This document shows positions 32,497 through 43,017 of a stretch of DNA of 64,000 bases, piece after piece; the stretch's first letter is position 1; each line of letters starts with the position of its first letter. Made by a program: the position numbers and the translations under genes. Below the pieces are notes generated by a model, which was not told where the DNA came from, searched no databases, and saw only the letters and a list, made by a program, of their open reading frames with translations. The stretch comes from Orobanche coerulescens. Its lineage: Eukaryota > Streptophyta > Magnoliopsida > Lamiales > Orobanchaceae. Where the stretch lies: positions 134,761,358-134,825,357 of the forward strand of contig CM065816.1 in assembly GCA_033398695.1 (NCBI GenBank), read 5' to 3'.

Positions 32497-34884
32497 ATGT
32501 CCGGAAAAGGAAAAGCGCCGGTAATTTTATTTTTTCATCCGTCTACTGTTTCATTGGCCGCAGCCGCCGTGCCGGAGTGCACGGCAGAGGCCGCGGCCGT
32601 TACTTTTGTTACAGGCGTCCGGCGATGACGTCTGGCCATGGCACAGGCGTCCGTCGATTCCGCCTGTCCATGGCTCAGGCGTCCACGACGGACGCTCAGC
32701 CTGTGGTACAGACGTCCACAGCGGACGTCCACACCATGCCCAGGCGTTCAGATCGGACGCCTAGCCGATGGATAAGCGTATGCCTCGGACGCTTGGACCA
32801 CGGAAGTGGCGTCCAGACCAGACGCCTGTGCCATGGTTCAAGCGTCCGTTCCGGACGCCCCAGCCATAATTTTGGAAAAAAATAAAATTTTCAATTAATA
32901 ATTAATAATGTGTATTCTTTATATGATTATTACTTATTAGTTGTATTGTTTGCTAAATGCAGATGAGAGGAGGAGCGGGCAAATCTATGCCGCTAGTAAC
33001 AGAGTTGATGGGTTCTGTAGCGCGTCACACCAGAGCTCGTGGTGTTGATGCTTCCGTTCGTAGACAGCGGGAGGCAGAGCGTAGGGGATTCGAGGACGTA
33101 CCTTATACTGATTTTGGTACTGAGGATTTGAGCGAGTATTATTCGCACGATGAGGCCGACGATCAGGAGGGCGGTGATGATTTTTCTTCATTTTCGTGCC
33201 GGGTTCGGAAGGGGAGAGGGGGGAGGTTTGTGACTTCTGGGTCTACCAGTAGTAAACGGCGTAGAGGGGAGGATGAGACATCTTGGATGGTTTCTGAGGA
33301 GATGACTGGTGGCCCTATCGACGGCAGCGTTATCCCGAGTTTTGGTGGGCATGTCGCCGCGCGTATCTGGACTGGAGATATGAGAGGTTTGCTGAAGTGT
33401 CACACCAGGACTGCTGCTTGTCAGAGCTTGAGTCAGTGGCGCTCAGTTATGTCACCCTCTTTAGTGAGTCGGATTAGTGGGACTGGGTTATCCCACCTGA
33501 CGGACGCCATGTTCAGACATATTGATTCCCCGTTGATTTCTGCGTTCGTTGAGCGGTGGCAGCCCGATACGAACTCTTTTCACATGACGTTCGGAGAGAT
33601 GACCATCATGTTACATGATGTGTGGCAGATCCTTCGCATTCCTGTCGAGGGGCGATTAGTTGATGCCGATAGCACATCTACACAGTTGCAGGTGGATGTG
33701 ATGGAGGTTCTTGGAGTATCGCGGTTGGAGCTACTGAGTACTCACTAGGGGGTGGCGGCGTACTTATGGACTCGATTTTCAGGTCATGTCGCGATGGGGG
33801 TCGAGTGGAGGGCACCCAGGCCGTAGCTTGGATGTGGTTGTTATTTGGATCCACCTTGTTTGTTGACAAGAGTGGTAACCAGATTAGGCCTTCCTGCATA
33901 TTGGAGGTGAGGGACGGTATGGATACTACCGGTCAGTATTCATGGGGTTCGGCCGCATTGTATTTCATGTACCGTCAGCTCGGTATCGCTAGTCGCGGCG
34001 ACTCCATGGGGATTTGTGGATGCCTTACCCTCGTTCAGGCTTGGATTTATGAGTATTTTCCCTGCTTTCGACCTCATCGAGAGCGTATGATTGTTGACTC
34101 CACGCAGCCTCGAGATTCTACATGGAGTGTCCAGCCTGAGGGTAGGGACGAGCACCGCCTCCAGTCTTTACGTCGCCGCATTGATCAGTTGACAGCCGCA
34201 GAGGTATAACGATTCCTTCTAAGAATCACACAATTCATTTAAAAATAACTTGTATAACTTGTTGATTACATGTACGCAGATACAGTGGTTGCCTTATGGC
34301 CCTGATCCGGTGAGGGATGTCCCGAGGACCACATTCATTGGATGGCTACGATATCGGGATATTATCGAGCCATACATGCCTGGTCGGGCATTACGGCAGC
34401 TCGGTTATGTGCAGACCATCCCTTTCCGATCACCGAGGCCGGAGAAAGCGGTTCGGGCGTGTTCGAGCAGTGTACCGAGTTGACTATCCCATCCGGATGT
34501 CATCGATGCTTGGATGATGTTTAGGGTGCATACGGGCTTCCTATCGCCGACTATGAGGCGGCTACTCATGATCAGCCGCTTGCACCGATGATTACATTGA
34601 GTGGTATTATCGGTATTCGCACCTCGGCCTCGAACGAAGGTGCAGCACCTGGATCAGTGATCCCTTCTCGTTCCAGCACCGATTACGTATGTTCTTTAAC
34701 TTTGTACTTTGTTTGATTTCATCATACATTACTCATTGTATTACATTGTCTCTATTTTTTACAGTGGGTGAGTCGATCCGTCGGTATTACCCATCACTGT
34801 ATCAGACACCTTCCCCCAGACCAGGCGGAAGACGCGACGACGATGCTCGAGGAGTTCATGAGGGATTGGCATTTGGCCAACTGA
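32497..34884 (+). pseudogene. Plant mobile domain (PMD, MAIN-like) gene of the MULE
   Basis: Proposed exons: 32497-32520 (ATG in GCCGCCATG context, MSGKGKAP, donor GTAATTTT); 32963-34203 (acceptor AAATGCAG); 34280-34686; 34765-34884 (stop). The N-terminus is basic/acidic (RRQREAERRGFE, YYSHDEADDQEGG). The PMD follows: SHLTDAMFRHIDSPLISAFV, ERWQPDTNSFHMTFGEMTIM, LHDVWQILRIPVEGRLVD, AVAWMWLLFGSTLFVDKSGN, WGSAALYFMYRQLG, LVQAWIYEYFPCFRP, TTFIGWLRYRDIIEPYMPGR, LRQLGYVQTIP and DDYIEWYYRYSH. Lesions: TAG at 33746 with a shift before 33766, and shifts near 34470. PMD proteins (MAIN/MAIL1) act in silencing and gene expression in Arabidopsis, and the domain is known from transposons. Its job here is unknown. 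Confidence 0.85.
32521..32962 (+). repeat. First intron of the PMD gene, filled with GC-rich palindromic units
   Basis: From about 32600 to 32875, some seven irregular units of the form CCATGGCACAGGCGTCCG...CGGACGCC; each pairs AGGCGTC with GACGCCT a few bases on. The same unit fills 37960-38215 in mirrored orientation. The open frame 32577-32885 comes from this repeat and is not a gene. Confidence 0.8.
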
Positions 34885-35141
34885 TTTTGTATTTTATATT
34901 ATGTTTGTGACGGTATTTTGTTTGGCGTTTTCGTTTTTTTTTTTTGTATTTTGTATATTGATTGACACTTTCGTTTTGCATTTAGCACTTTACTTTTGTT
35001 TGTTTTTTTCTGTTCTGCTTACAAAAACGAAAATTTTTCTGTCAACTATCAAGATCAACATAAAAGAAAATCAACTATCAACTATAAAGATCAACAAAAA
35101 CGAAAATTTTATTAATTAAGGAACATACAACAAATAAAATT
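34885..35141. other. Intergenic region between the convergent MULE genes
   Basis: T-rich after the PMD stop (TTTTTTTTTTTGTATTTTG), then A-rich with a short repeat ATCAACTATMAAGATCAACA. Probably holds both 3' ends. No gene seen. Confidence 0.5.
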
Positions 35142-35480
35142 TTACATCATACCGATTAATCTATTCCATTTTTCTCTCCTGCTCGTATACAAATTCTCCC
35201 AGCCACCAACACTACTATCATGGATTCTAAACCAGTTACTCGCTATGGGCGGTACAGGAAAATTTGGCATTAAATCTAGACGAATAAAATGTTTGTACGT
35301 ATCTCCTAAATGACAAATGACAATCTCTTGGCTAGGCCGTGTTGCCGTTGAGGGTGCTTTCAACGGCAGCACAGTGAGACATGGAAATAAAGATCTACCG
35401 TTTCTGAATCCGAATAGTATGACAGCAGCATTGAAAATAGTAGCAATAGGGAATAAATCTTCAGCAATAGCCATCCAATG
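35142..35480 (-). pseudogene. OTU-like C-terminal exon of the MULE transposase
   Basis: A minus frame of 110 codons: AIAEDLFPIATIFNAAVILF, CLTVLPLKAP, HLGDTYKHFIRLDL (the HF..L segment with the OTU-type His), PNFPVPPIASNW and WENLYTSRREKWNRLIGMM. This is the tail of OTU-like cysteine protease domains found at the C-terminus of some plant MULE transposases. The part with the catalytic Asp-Gly-Asn-Cys motif is not seen upstream; the space up to 35855 is taken by a minisatellite. Confidence 0.65.
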
Positions 35481-35488
35481 ATCTGATC

Positions 35489-35855
35489 ATTAGTCAAGAA
35501 GACTATTTTTATTTTTATTCCTAACATTTTTTATTTAACTTGTAACATATAAATATAAAAAATTAGTCAAGAAGACTATTTTTATTTTTATTCCTAACAT
35601 TTTTTATTTAACTTGTAACATATAAATATAAAAAATTAGTCAAGAAGACTATTTTTATTTTTATTCCTAACATTTTTTATTTAACTTGTAACATATAAAT
35701 ATAAAAAAATTAGTCAAGAAGACTATTTTTATTTTTATTCCTAACGTTTTTTATTTAACTTGTAACATATAAATATAAAAATTAGTCAAGAAGACTATTT
35801 TTATTTTTGTTTCTAATAAAAATTATCTTTTTATTTAACATGTAATACATAAGTA
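35489..35855. repeat. 73-bp minisatellite, five units
   Basis: Units start at 35489, 35562, 35635, 35709 and 35781: ATTAGTCAAGAAGACTATTT.. CTAACATTTTTTATTTAACT.. AACATATAAATATAAAAA. Nearly identical except the last. Lies in what would be an intron (donor TCAG|GTATGAATAAATT at about 35905, minus). Confidence 0.92.
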
Positions 35856-35857
35856 TC

Positions 35858-37878
35858 CTAGTCCAATATAAAAAAAGACACAGTATTAATAAATTTATTC
35901 ATACCTGATGAAGAGGCATTGTGGACTGTTGCAGAAGAGCTGCGGCCACGACCACTGGATGAGCGGGAACGACCACGACCCCTTTGGCTATACTCCCAAC
36001 TACTAGGATCGCGTCTAGTCGATGAACTTCCTCTTGGTCGACCCTTAACTGCCGTATTCACTTGTGGTTCAACGTAACGCGTTTGATCAGGGTGAAGATG
36101 ATCGTGGATCATAAGTGATACGTTACGGACAACTGACAGATCGCTCAGTCTGACCTCATCGACAAGGGCCTGAAAGTACCGCTGGTCCTCCGATTCAGCA
36201 CCGGTAGAAGGATCGACAAATTCGGTCGTGTCCCCACCATCACTAATAATAAGTGTTTGCCAAAATATGTGAAGACGACTAACACTGCATGGGGTCCGCG
36301 ATTCCATATGTCTCTTGAGCTCACACGCACAAGGAATCTGATGGGTGGTTTGGAGTGAACAACCGCAACGATCGTACACTTGATCACTTAATTCTCTCAT
36401 ACGTGTCAATTCATTCGACGATGTCGCAGACAATGATGGGAAACACGACAGCGCAAGTAGTTGAACGGAAAACCAGAATACACCACGCCTGTACGACACC
36501 TAGACTGTTCAAGTGTGTATCTGATCTGCGTAAGTTGTGATTCAATCTCCTGGTTCACTTTAGTCCAGATGGTATCGAGGGCTCCGGTGGAAGAATTAAG
36601 CTATTGCTTTAACTCGGCATGTGCACTATCAACTCTACAAGTGGTTGTGTTTCCAAAATGAAGCACTTTATTCGTCCATGCAACAACGAACATCTCCTTG
36701 TATTTTAGCCATGTACCCTCAACCTATTATATCACCTTAGGATTCCATCTCCATGTATCCTTCATGAGTTGCACCGCTTGATCATATTCCTCTTCGGTCG
36801 CCGCTTCCATGATTTTCTTCCATTTCCCATTTTTAAACCTTTGGCCCATTTCTTTATCTTTTCCACAAATTCTGTAGACCTTGTCTTCAACATCCTTATT
36901 AATATGCCATGTGCAAAGTAAGTGGGCACTCTCTGGAAATATCTCTTCAATAGGACGCATCAATCCCAACTCGCGATCCGTAACAATAGCCGTCGGATGA
37001 ACATCAAACCCAAGCAAAATTTTCAACTTCTGTAACACCCACGCGTAGCTCGATTCGGTCTCATCTTTCATAATTGCATAGGCGATTAGGAAGTTCTTGT
37101 TACATGGAGTCATCCCGACTATCTCGAGAAATGACATCTTGTACTTATTCGTTTTGTAGGTGGAATCCATGCCAATGAACCATCTGTAGGTCCGGATTAA
37201 GTTGATTGATGTTGGATGTGCCATGAACACGTGGGTAACAGCATTTGTATCCGGGTCGGCCTGCGTCCAATGTACGTAGTTATTCGTCACAGCCAAATGG
37301 TGAAACTGACCGACAACATCTCTTTCTTCATAATCATGCTTCCTCAAGTGGTCTCTATAATTATAGATATGTCGTCTAGTCGGTTTGTCCTCGGGAAATT
37401 TATTCTGAATGGCCGCCAAGATGGCACACGGCTTGGCTTGAGCAGCACTCATCTCACGAACAACTTGTTTGCCCGATTTACTCAGTCCACTCATTTGACG
37501 ATGCCCCTCCGGATAACCAATAAATGAGTGATTGTGCATACCCTTACTCCCAGAGATCGGTCTGATTATCCAACCACTCAAGTCATGCAATTGTTCGGCC
37601 TTTATCTGAAATGTACACTTGCATGCTTTCGTCTTTGTGTCCTTTCGAACAGCGACATCCAAATCTCTTAATACCCCTCTGTACCGTTCACCACGGTTAC
37701 ATCTCAATAGCTTTGTCTTTCCTTTATTCTTGTACGATGAAATGATCAACTCGAAACCAATTTGAAGAGCAATTTTTTTCGCCCAAGCAATCGCATCACA
37801 ATCACTAGCGAATATTTCGTCATTAACGAAATAACCACTATAATCAACGCCGTCACCTTCAAATTCTTCCAATATAAC
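35858..37878 (-). pseudogene. MULE transposase (FAR1/MuDR-type), exon 2 onward
   Basis: DDE transposase of the element. Acceptor TTTCAG|GTTATATTGG at 37879. N-terminal DNA-binding part: KKIALQIGFELIISSYKNKG, LLRCNRGERYRG, CKCTFQIKAEQL, GWIIRPISGSKGMHNHSFIG. MULE core: YRWFIGMDSTYKTNKYKMSF (first Asp), LLGFDVHPTAIVTDRELGLM (second Asp), HLLCTWHINKDVEDKV. A stop at 36727 and shifts interrupt it. At 36499-35906 the C-terminus resumes: NELTRMRELSDQVYDRCGCS, TTHQIPCACELKRHM (SWIM-type zinc motif), VKGRPRGSSSTRRDPSSWEY and an Arg/Ser-rich stretch. The first long frame has no ATG (it opens with TTG), which agrees with an upstream first exon. Confidence 0.9.
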
Positions 37879-37959
37879 CTGAAATTTTTAATTGACACAA
37901 TGTTAATAATAATACCAATAATATTATTATTAATATTTAAAATCAGGCAAAAAAAAGGG

Positions 37960-38215
37960 TTCAGACGTCCAAAAATTGCGCCTGGACCATGGGCGAGGCG
38001 TCTGGCTTGGGCGCCTGGACCATGGTACAGGCGTCTGAATCGGACGCCTAGCCATGGCACAGGCGTCTGAATCGGACGCCCTGACCATGGCTCAGGCGTC
38101 TGGTTCAGACGCCTAGACCTAGGACCGAGCGTCCGCACCAGACGCCTGTACCATGGTCCAGGCGGAATCTGGGGATGCCTGTACCATGGAACAGGCGGAA
38201 TCTGGGGACGCCTGC
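37960..38215 (-). repeat. GC-rich palindromic units in the first intron of the transposase gene
   Basis: About seven units such as AGGCGTCTGAATCGGACGCC followed by TAGCCATGGCAC. Same unit as at 32600-32875, in the same orientation relative to its own gene. Possible transposase-binding or promoter sites, by position. Confidence 0.8.
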
Positions 38216-38237
38216 GTCATTTTCTACGAAAAATTAC

Positions 38238-38261
38238 CTCCAGATGCGAATTCCCGTCCAT
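38238..38261 (-). CDS. Proposed first exon of the MULE transposase gene (8 codons)
   Basis: Minus strand ATG GAC GGG AAT TCG CAT CTG GAG, then donor GTAATTTT. Joined to the acceptor at 37879 it is in frame with exon 2 (VILEEFEGDG). Length and donor mirror the PMD gene's first exon (32497-32520). No transcript evidence. Confidence 0.55.
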
Positions 38262-38450
38262 TTTCGTAGTTGTCGATAATATTGACGATATATATTTGAT
38301 TGTGTGTTATATTCGAAAAACTTGAGCTTGAAAGATTTTGGTGTGGTGTAGTGTTTAGAAATAATGAAAGACTTGAAATGGATAAAAAGGTAATCTTATA
38401 GGGCAGTGGCTAGTAATTTTGGGCGGTGTTTAGTAATACCCATAATTAAA

Positions 38451-39500
38451 CTAAAGGCACAATTTCCTGATTATACTATACGGAATGTGAGACTTGACAA
38501 TGCTGGTGAATTCACATCACAAGTATTTAATGATTATTGTATGTCAATTGGAATTACAAATAACATCCTGTTCCGCATGTGCATACACAAAATGGTTTAG
38601 CTGAATCATTAATTAAACGCCTTCAATATATTGCTAGACCACTAATAATGAGAACAAAGCTACCAGTTACTGTTTGGGGTCATGCAATTTTACATGCTGC
38701 TTCACTAATAAGGTTAAGACTAAGTGCTAATCATAAATATACTCCATATCAACTTGAACTTGGTTAAGAACCAGATGTTTCCCATCTAAAAGTTTTTGGT
38801 TGTGCAGTATATGTACCAATAGCTACCCCACAAAGAACAAAAATGGGACCTCAAAAAAGGTTGGGAATATATGTTGGGTATGACTCACCCTCTATTATTA
38901 GATATCTTGAACCTCTAACAGGTGATGTTTTTCAAGTAAGATTTGCTGATTGTAATAAACAGGTGGAAAAGGACATAACATGGTATGTACCATCATTATT
39001 ACATTTGGATCCATATACAAAATTATGGGAAGAAAATGTAAGAAAAATTGTACATTTACAAGGTTTGGCAAATGAATTGCCAGATGCATTTACTGATATG
39101 AAAAGAGTGACGAAGTCACATGTGCCAGCTGTTAATACTCCTGCTCGGATTGAAATTCCAAAATAAAATGAAAATAGAAGTACATCTAAGGCACACTTAA
39201 AGCGTGGAAGGCCTGTTGGTTCCAAAGATAAAAATCCCCGGAAAAGAAAAATAGCCAATATAAATGAATGTGCTAAAGAAGCACAAAATGATGAAAAATA
39301 TGATCATGTTGAAACACAAGCTGAGGCAAATAAGGAGGTTACTGAAAATGAAACTGAAAATACAAATGATCTCGAGATATCTATTAATTATATTAATACG
39401 GGGAATTTATGGAATAGGAGAAATAATCACATTGATGAGATATTTGCATACTCCATTGCGTGTGATATAATAATTGGAGATGACGATCCTGAACCCATAT
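38451..39500 (+). pseudogene. Copia integrase core and C-terminus after the MULE
   Basis: LKAQFPDYTIRNVRLDNAGE (second Asp), QNGLAESLIKRLQYIARPL (Glu), VTVWGHAILHAASLIRLR, DVSHLKVFGCAVYVP and RLGIYVGYDSPSIIRYLEPL, then the linker with RGRPVGSKDKNPRKR. Stops at 38764 (after YQLELG) and 39164, and a shift near 38575. Confidence 0.9.
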
Positions 39501-39860
39501 TCGAATGTCAAAATAAACCTGATTGGCCAAAATGGAAAGATACAATAGATGCCGAACTAAATTCTCTTAGAAAACGAAAAGTGCTTGGACCGATTGTTGT
39601 CACACCCAGTAATGTGAAACATGTTGGGTATAAATGGGTTTTTGTAAGGAAACGAAATGAGAAAAACCAGATTGTAACATACAAGGCTCGTCTTGTTGCA
39701 CAAGGTTTTTCACAAAGACCTGGGATTGATTATGAGGTAACATATTCCCCTGTTATGGATGCCATTACTTTTCGTTATTTAATTAGTTTATCGGTATCTT
39801 ATAATCTTAATATGCATCTCATGGATGTTGTTACAGCATATTTATATGGATCACTTGATG

Positions 39861-39899
<39 letters not shown>

Positions 39900-40230
39900 A
39901 TTCCTGAAGGATTTAAGTTGCCTGAAGCATCGAAACCCAGAGAAATTTATACAATTAAATTGCAGAGATCTTTATATGGGTTGAAACAATCTGGACTCAT
40001 GTGGTATAACAGATTAAGTGAATATTTGATTAAAGAAGGCTATGTGAATAAACCTATTTGCCCTTGTGTTTTTATAAGAAAAACAACATCCGGATTTGTA
40101 ATCATTGCTGTCTATGTTGATGATTTGAATATCATTGGAACTAATGCAGAAATTTTGGAAGCAATGAATTACTTAAAGAAAGAATTTGAAATGAAAGATT
40201 TGGGAAAAACAAAATTTCCTTGGTCTACAA
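39501..40230 (+). pseudogene. Copia reverse transcriptase with an AT-repeat expansion
   Basis: KHVGYKWVFVRKRNEKNQIV, YKARLVAQGFSQRPGIDYE, TYSPVMDAITFRYLI and MHLMDVVTAYLYGSLD. The conserved DIYM then runs into (AT)16 (39864-39895), which adds 22 bases and shifts the frame. The next frame continues MKIPEGFKLPEA, RSLYGLKQSGLMWYNRLSEY and IIAVYVDDLNIIGT (catalytic YVDD) to MKDLGKTKF, where a further single-base loss occurs. Confidence 0.93.
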
Positions 40231-41109
40231 ATGGAACATACTAAAAATGGAATATTAGTATACCAATCAAATTATTCCGAAAGGGTATTGAAAAGATTCC
40301 ACATGGACAAATCAACACCTTTGAGTACCACAATGGACGGCATTACACATAATATTGAAAAGGATCCATTCAGACCAAAGGAAGAAAATGAAGAGGAAGT
40401 TGGTCCTGAAATACCATACCTTAGCGCAATTGGAGCCCTAATGTATCTTGCTAATTGTACACGGCCGGATATAGCTTTTGCAGTAAATTTACTAGCAAGA
40501 TTCAGTTCATGTCCTACAAAGAGGCATTGGAACGGAATAAAACATATATTCAGATATCTACGAGGTACGATTGATCTTGGTTTGTTTTATTCTAACAATG
40601 CAAAACCAGTTTTGCTTGGCTATGCAGATGCAGGTCATCTATCTGATCCACATAATTCTAAGTCACAAACTGGATATGTATTCACATATGGAGGAACTGC
40701 AATATCCTGGAGATCTCAAAAACAGACAATCGTGACTACTTCCTCAAACTATGCTGAGATAATAGCTCTTCATGAAGCAAGTAAAGAATGTAGATGGTTA
40801 AGATCAGTAACACAACATATTCAAGAAACATCAGGCTTGCCAGTCGATAACGGCCCAACAATAGTATACGAGGACAACTCTGCATGTGTTACTCAAATGA
40901 AGGAAGGCTACATCAAAAGCGATAAAACCAAATATATCCCCCCAAAGTTCTTCACATTCACTCAGGAACTTGAAAGAAATAAAGAGATCGACGTCCAATA
41001 TATTCGATCTTGTGATAATGCGGCAGATCTCTTCACAAAATCACTCCCTACGAATATTTTCAAGAAACACATTCAGAATATTGGAATGCATCATCTTCGA
41101 GACCTTTAA
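40231..41109 (+). pseudogene. Copia RT end and RNase H, long open frame
   Basis: 292 codons without a stop: YSERVLKRFHMDKSTPLST, LMYLANCTRPDIAFAVNLLA, HWNGIKHIFRYLRGTIDLGL, LLGYADAGHLSDPHNSKSQT (first Asp of RNase H), YAEIIALHEASKECRWLR (Glu), VYEDNSACVTQMKEGY (Asp) and CDNAADLFTKSLP, ending HHLRDL. Normal C-terminus for Copia pol. Confidence 0.95.
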
Positions 41110-41261
41110 AGAAGAACTACCCATGCTGGGTTGAGGGGGAGCATACAACTGTACTCTTTTTCCCTTATTAAGTTTTTATCCCACTGGGTTTTTCTTAATA
41201 AGGTTTTTAACGAGGCAGCTTGTGATGCTCCCAAATGAGATATCATGATATAAGATATTTC

Positions 41262-41562
41262 AAAGGGGGAGTGTTATAATATCACCAATAATGATATGTG
41301 GGATCAACAATAAATAATTCAATCAATTATTGGATTGAAATATCTAATATAAAGACAATTATGTTGTATAATAAATAATATTAATTTGTTGTATAGCATG
41401 TAATCTTGAGCTATAAATAGAGCTCTTTGGTAGAGCTTTGGACACACAATTCATTCTAATAAAAGCTCAAAATCTTCATCTTCTTTCATCCTCCTTTATG
41501 CTTATATATTGTAATATATATAATATATATTGTGAAGTGATAAAATATCCGATTTTACAACA
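41262..41562 (+). mobile_element. Polypurine tract and 3' LTR of the Copia element
   Basis: AAAGGGGGAG (41262-41271) abuts the LTR (41272-41562, 291 bp). A second purine run, GAGGGGGAG, at about 41132 lies upstream. The TATA box CTATAAATAG is at 41411-41420. The TA run near the end is 4 bp shorter than in the 5' LTR. Confidence 0.93.
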
Positions 41563-41567
41563 CTTCC

Positions 41568-41987
41568 ATTATTTTTTGTTTTCTCTCTTTTATTTTTTAT
41601 TTTTCTTCGTCTTTCTCCCTCATCTTTTCCCGTCACTAGATCTTCACCCTTCTTTCTTCTTCCTCTTTTCATTTTTCTCTTTCGCCTTCACGTCCTCCCC
41701 TTTAATTCCCCCCACCAAATCCAGGGTACTTCCTTCTTTTCTTGGAGATCGGAGTGACGGATTCCAACGGTACTCTTTCCGTTCAAACGGGCCAAGGCGG
41801 ACGGCATAACACGATGGCGTGAATTAATAGATATGGTCGATGATTCAAGCTTTGAGGGGGCGCAACTCGAAAATCAGCTCCTCGAGCTCGCCGGATCTAT
41901 TTTTTGGGTTGGAAGAGATGATGCTCTTTTAGGTTTAGGTTGTAGATCTCATATTTTATTGGGTCGCTGATGTGATTTTTGATTATA
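41568..41987 (+). other. Pyrimidine-rich leader-like stretch with a 45-codon frame; possible host gene fragment
   Basis: 41568-41720 is strongly T/C-rich, as many plant 5' leaders are. A frame at 41833-41970 reads MVDDSSFEGAQLENQLLELA and ends GCRSHILLGR. I do not recognise it. It lies between the Copia element and the CACTA nest and belongs to neither. It could equally be a fragment of another element. Confidence 0.25.
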
Positions 41988-42810
41988 CACTACTGAAAAA
42001 TACTTTCTAAATCGGATAAAAATGGGTTTCTAAATCGATAATTTAACCGTTATAGATTTAGCTGATGTAGAAATTCTGGACTTTATAAGAAAGCCTATTT
42101 GAACCGATCTAGAAATTCTAACTTCCTCTAAAAAAATCGACTCAGGTCCGACCCCCAACCCCGACAGGGCCTGGGCCCAGCCACTACCCTGCTCGAGCCC
42201 GGCCATGACCAGGCTCGGGCCCGACCTGAATCTGAAATATAAATACATTGTACTTTGTCATCGTGAGGGTTTGAACCCTCAATCTGGAGGTGTTCAGCGG
42301 TTCGGTTCGAACCGGTGAACCGACAGTTTTGAACCATGGACCGCAATTCGGTTCAAACCATCAACCGTTTTGAGACATTACGGTTCTAGTTCGGCATTTT
42401 AACGAATCGCGAACCGGCGGTTCAACCGCTGGTTTTTTAAAAAAAATGAATTTTTGAATTTCAAAATTGTTGCTCCGAATAGCAGTTCAAACTGGAACCG
42501 GCGGCTCAATTGGGAACCGACCCTCTCACCCTCCATTTTTCTCACACCAACTCTAGTGATCTATCTACTTTCTTTATACATTCATTCTAATTTCTATTCT
42601 CTCAATTATTACACTATTAATTGAAAAAATTTGTCAAGTGGCCAATTCAATCGGGGAAAGGAAAAGGCTATCACCGGTATTCCTCGATGAGGAAGAGGTA
42701 GTGCTAGTGATAGTGGTACTACTACTCATACTCCGAGTTCTACTTCTATTCCAAGTCCGAATTTTAGAGATTACGTTCCCAAACAATTAACCGAGGAATA
42801 AATCAACCAA

Positions 42811-43017
42811 ATGTTTGAAGCCTCAAAATCGATTCATAATATCGAGGATGATGAGCGACCAACAAAACCAAAACAAAGAAAACCGTTCGAGCTCAAATCT
42901 CCATTATTTACGGTGCATTATACAAAAATGTACGACATTGCCTCCGGCCACGGTCATTTCTTGGCCAAGTACAACTATTTCGAGAAATCTTACAAGTTTA
43001 AAAAAGGAAGAGGTTAC
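42811..43017 (+). pseudogene. hAT transposase, N-terminal part with decayed BED finger
   Basis: MFEASKSIHNIEDDERPTKP leads to SPLFTVHYTKMYDIASGHGH and YNYFEKSYKFKKGRGY, where the Gypsy element cuts. This is the BED zinc finger of hAT transposases, but both Cys positions are changed (Tyr and Phe), so metal binding is lost. Upstream (42660-42800) lies a Ser/Thr-rich stretch with a stop at 42799. Confidence 0.8.

Larger units (their letters stand above)
32275..38441. mobile_element. Mutator-like element with PMD gene and MULE/OTU transposase gene
   Basis: 6167 bp. Terminal inverted repeats of about 58 bp: ATTACTAAACACCGCCCAAA at both ends, then TTACTACCCACCGCCCTAGA (left) versus TTACTAGCCACTGCCCTATA (right), and AGATTACCTTTTT. 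The 9-bp flanks are ATAATTAAC (32266-32274) and ATAATTAAA (38442-38450), 8 of 9. It interrupts a Copia integrase codon run that reads on across it (FARFLAQII to KLKAQFPDY). It carries two convergent genes plus GC-rich subterminal repeats. Both genes have lesions, so it is probably no longer autonomous. Confidence 0.92.
28877..41562 (+). mobile_element. Copia retrotransposon, split by a Mutator-like element
   Basis: LTRs 28877-29171 and 41272-41562 (TGTTATAATATC...TTACAACA) are nearly identical, and CTTCC flanks both sides (28872-28876, 41563-41567). Removing the 6.2-kb MULE (32275-38441) leaves a 6.5-kb element of ordinary Copia length with gag, protease, integrase, RT and RNase H in that order. 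Stops, frameshifts, one integrase deletion and an AT-repeat expansion inactivate it. The lineage is not assigned. Confidence 0.95.

Noticed and set aside
32577..32885. 102-codon GC-rich ORF
   Set aside because: It is the palindromic array in the first intron of the PMD gene read through; repetitive composition only.
35489..35855. CRISPR-like array
   Set aside because: Contiguous 73-bp units without spacers, inside a plant transposon; an ordinary minisatellite.
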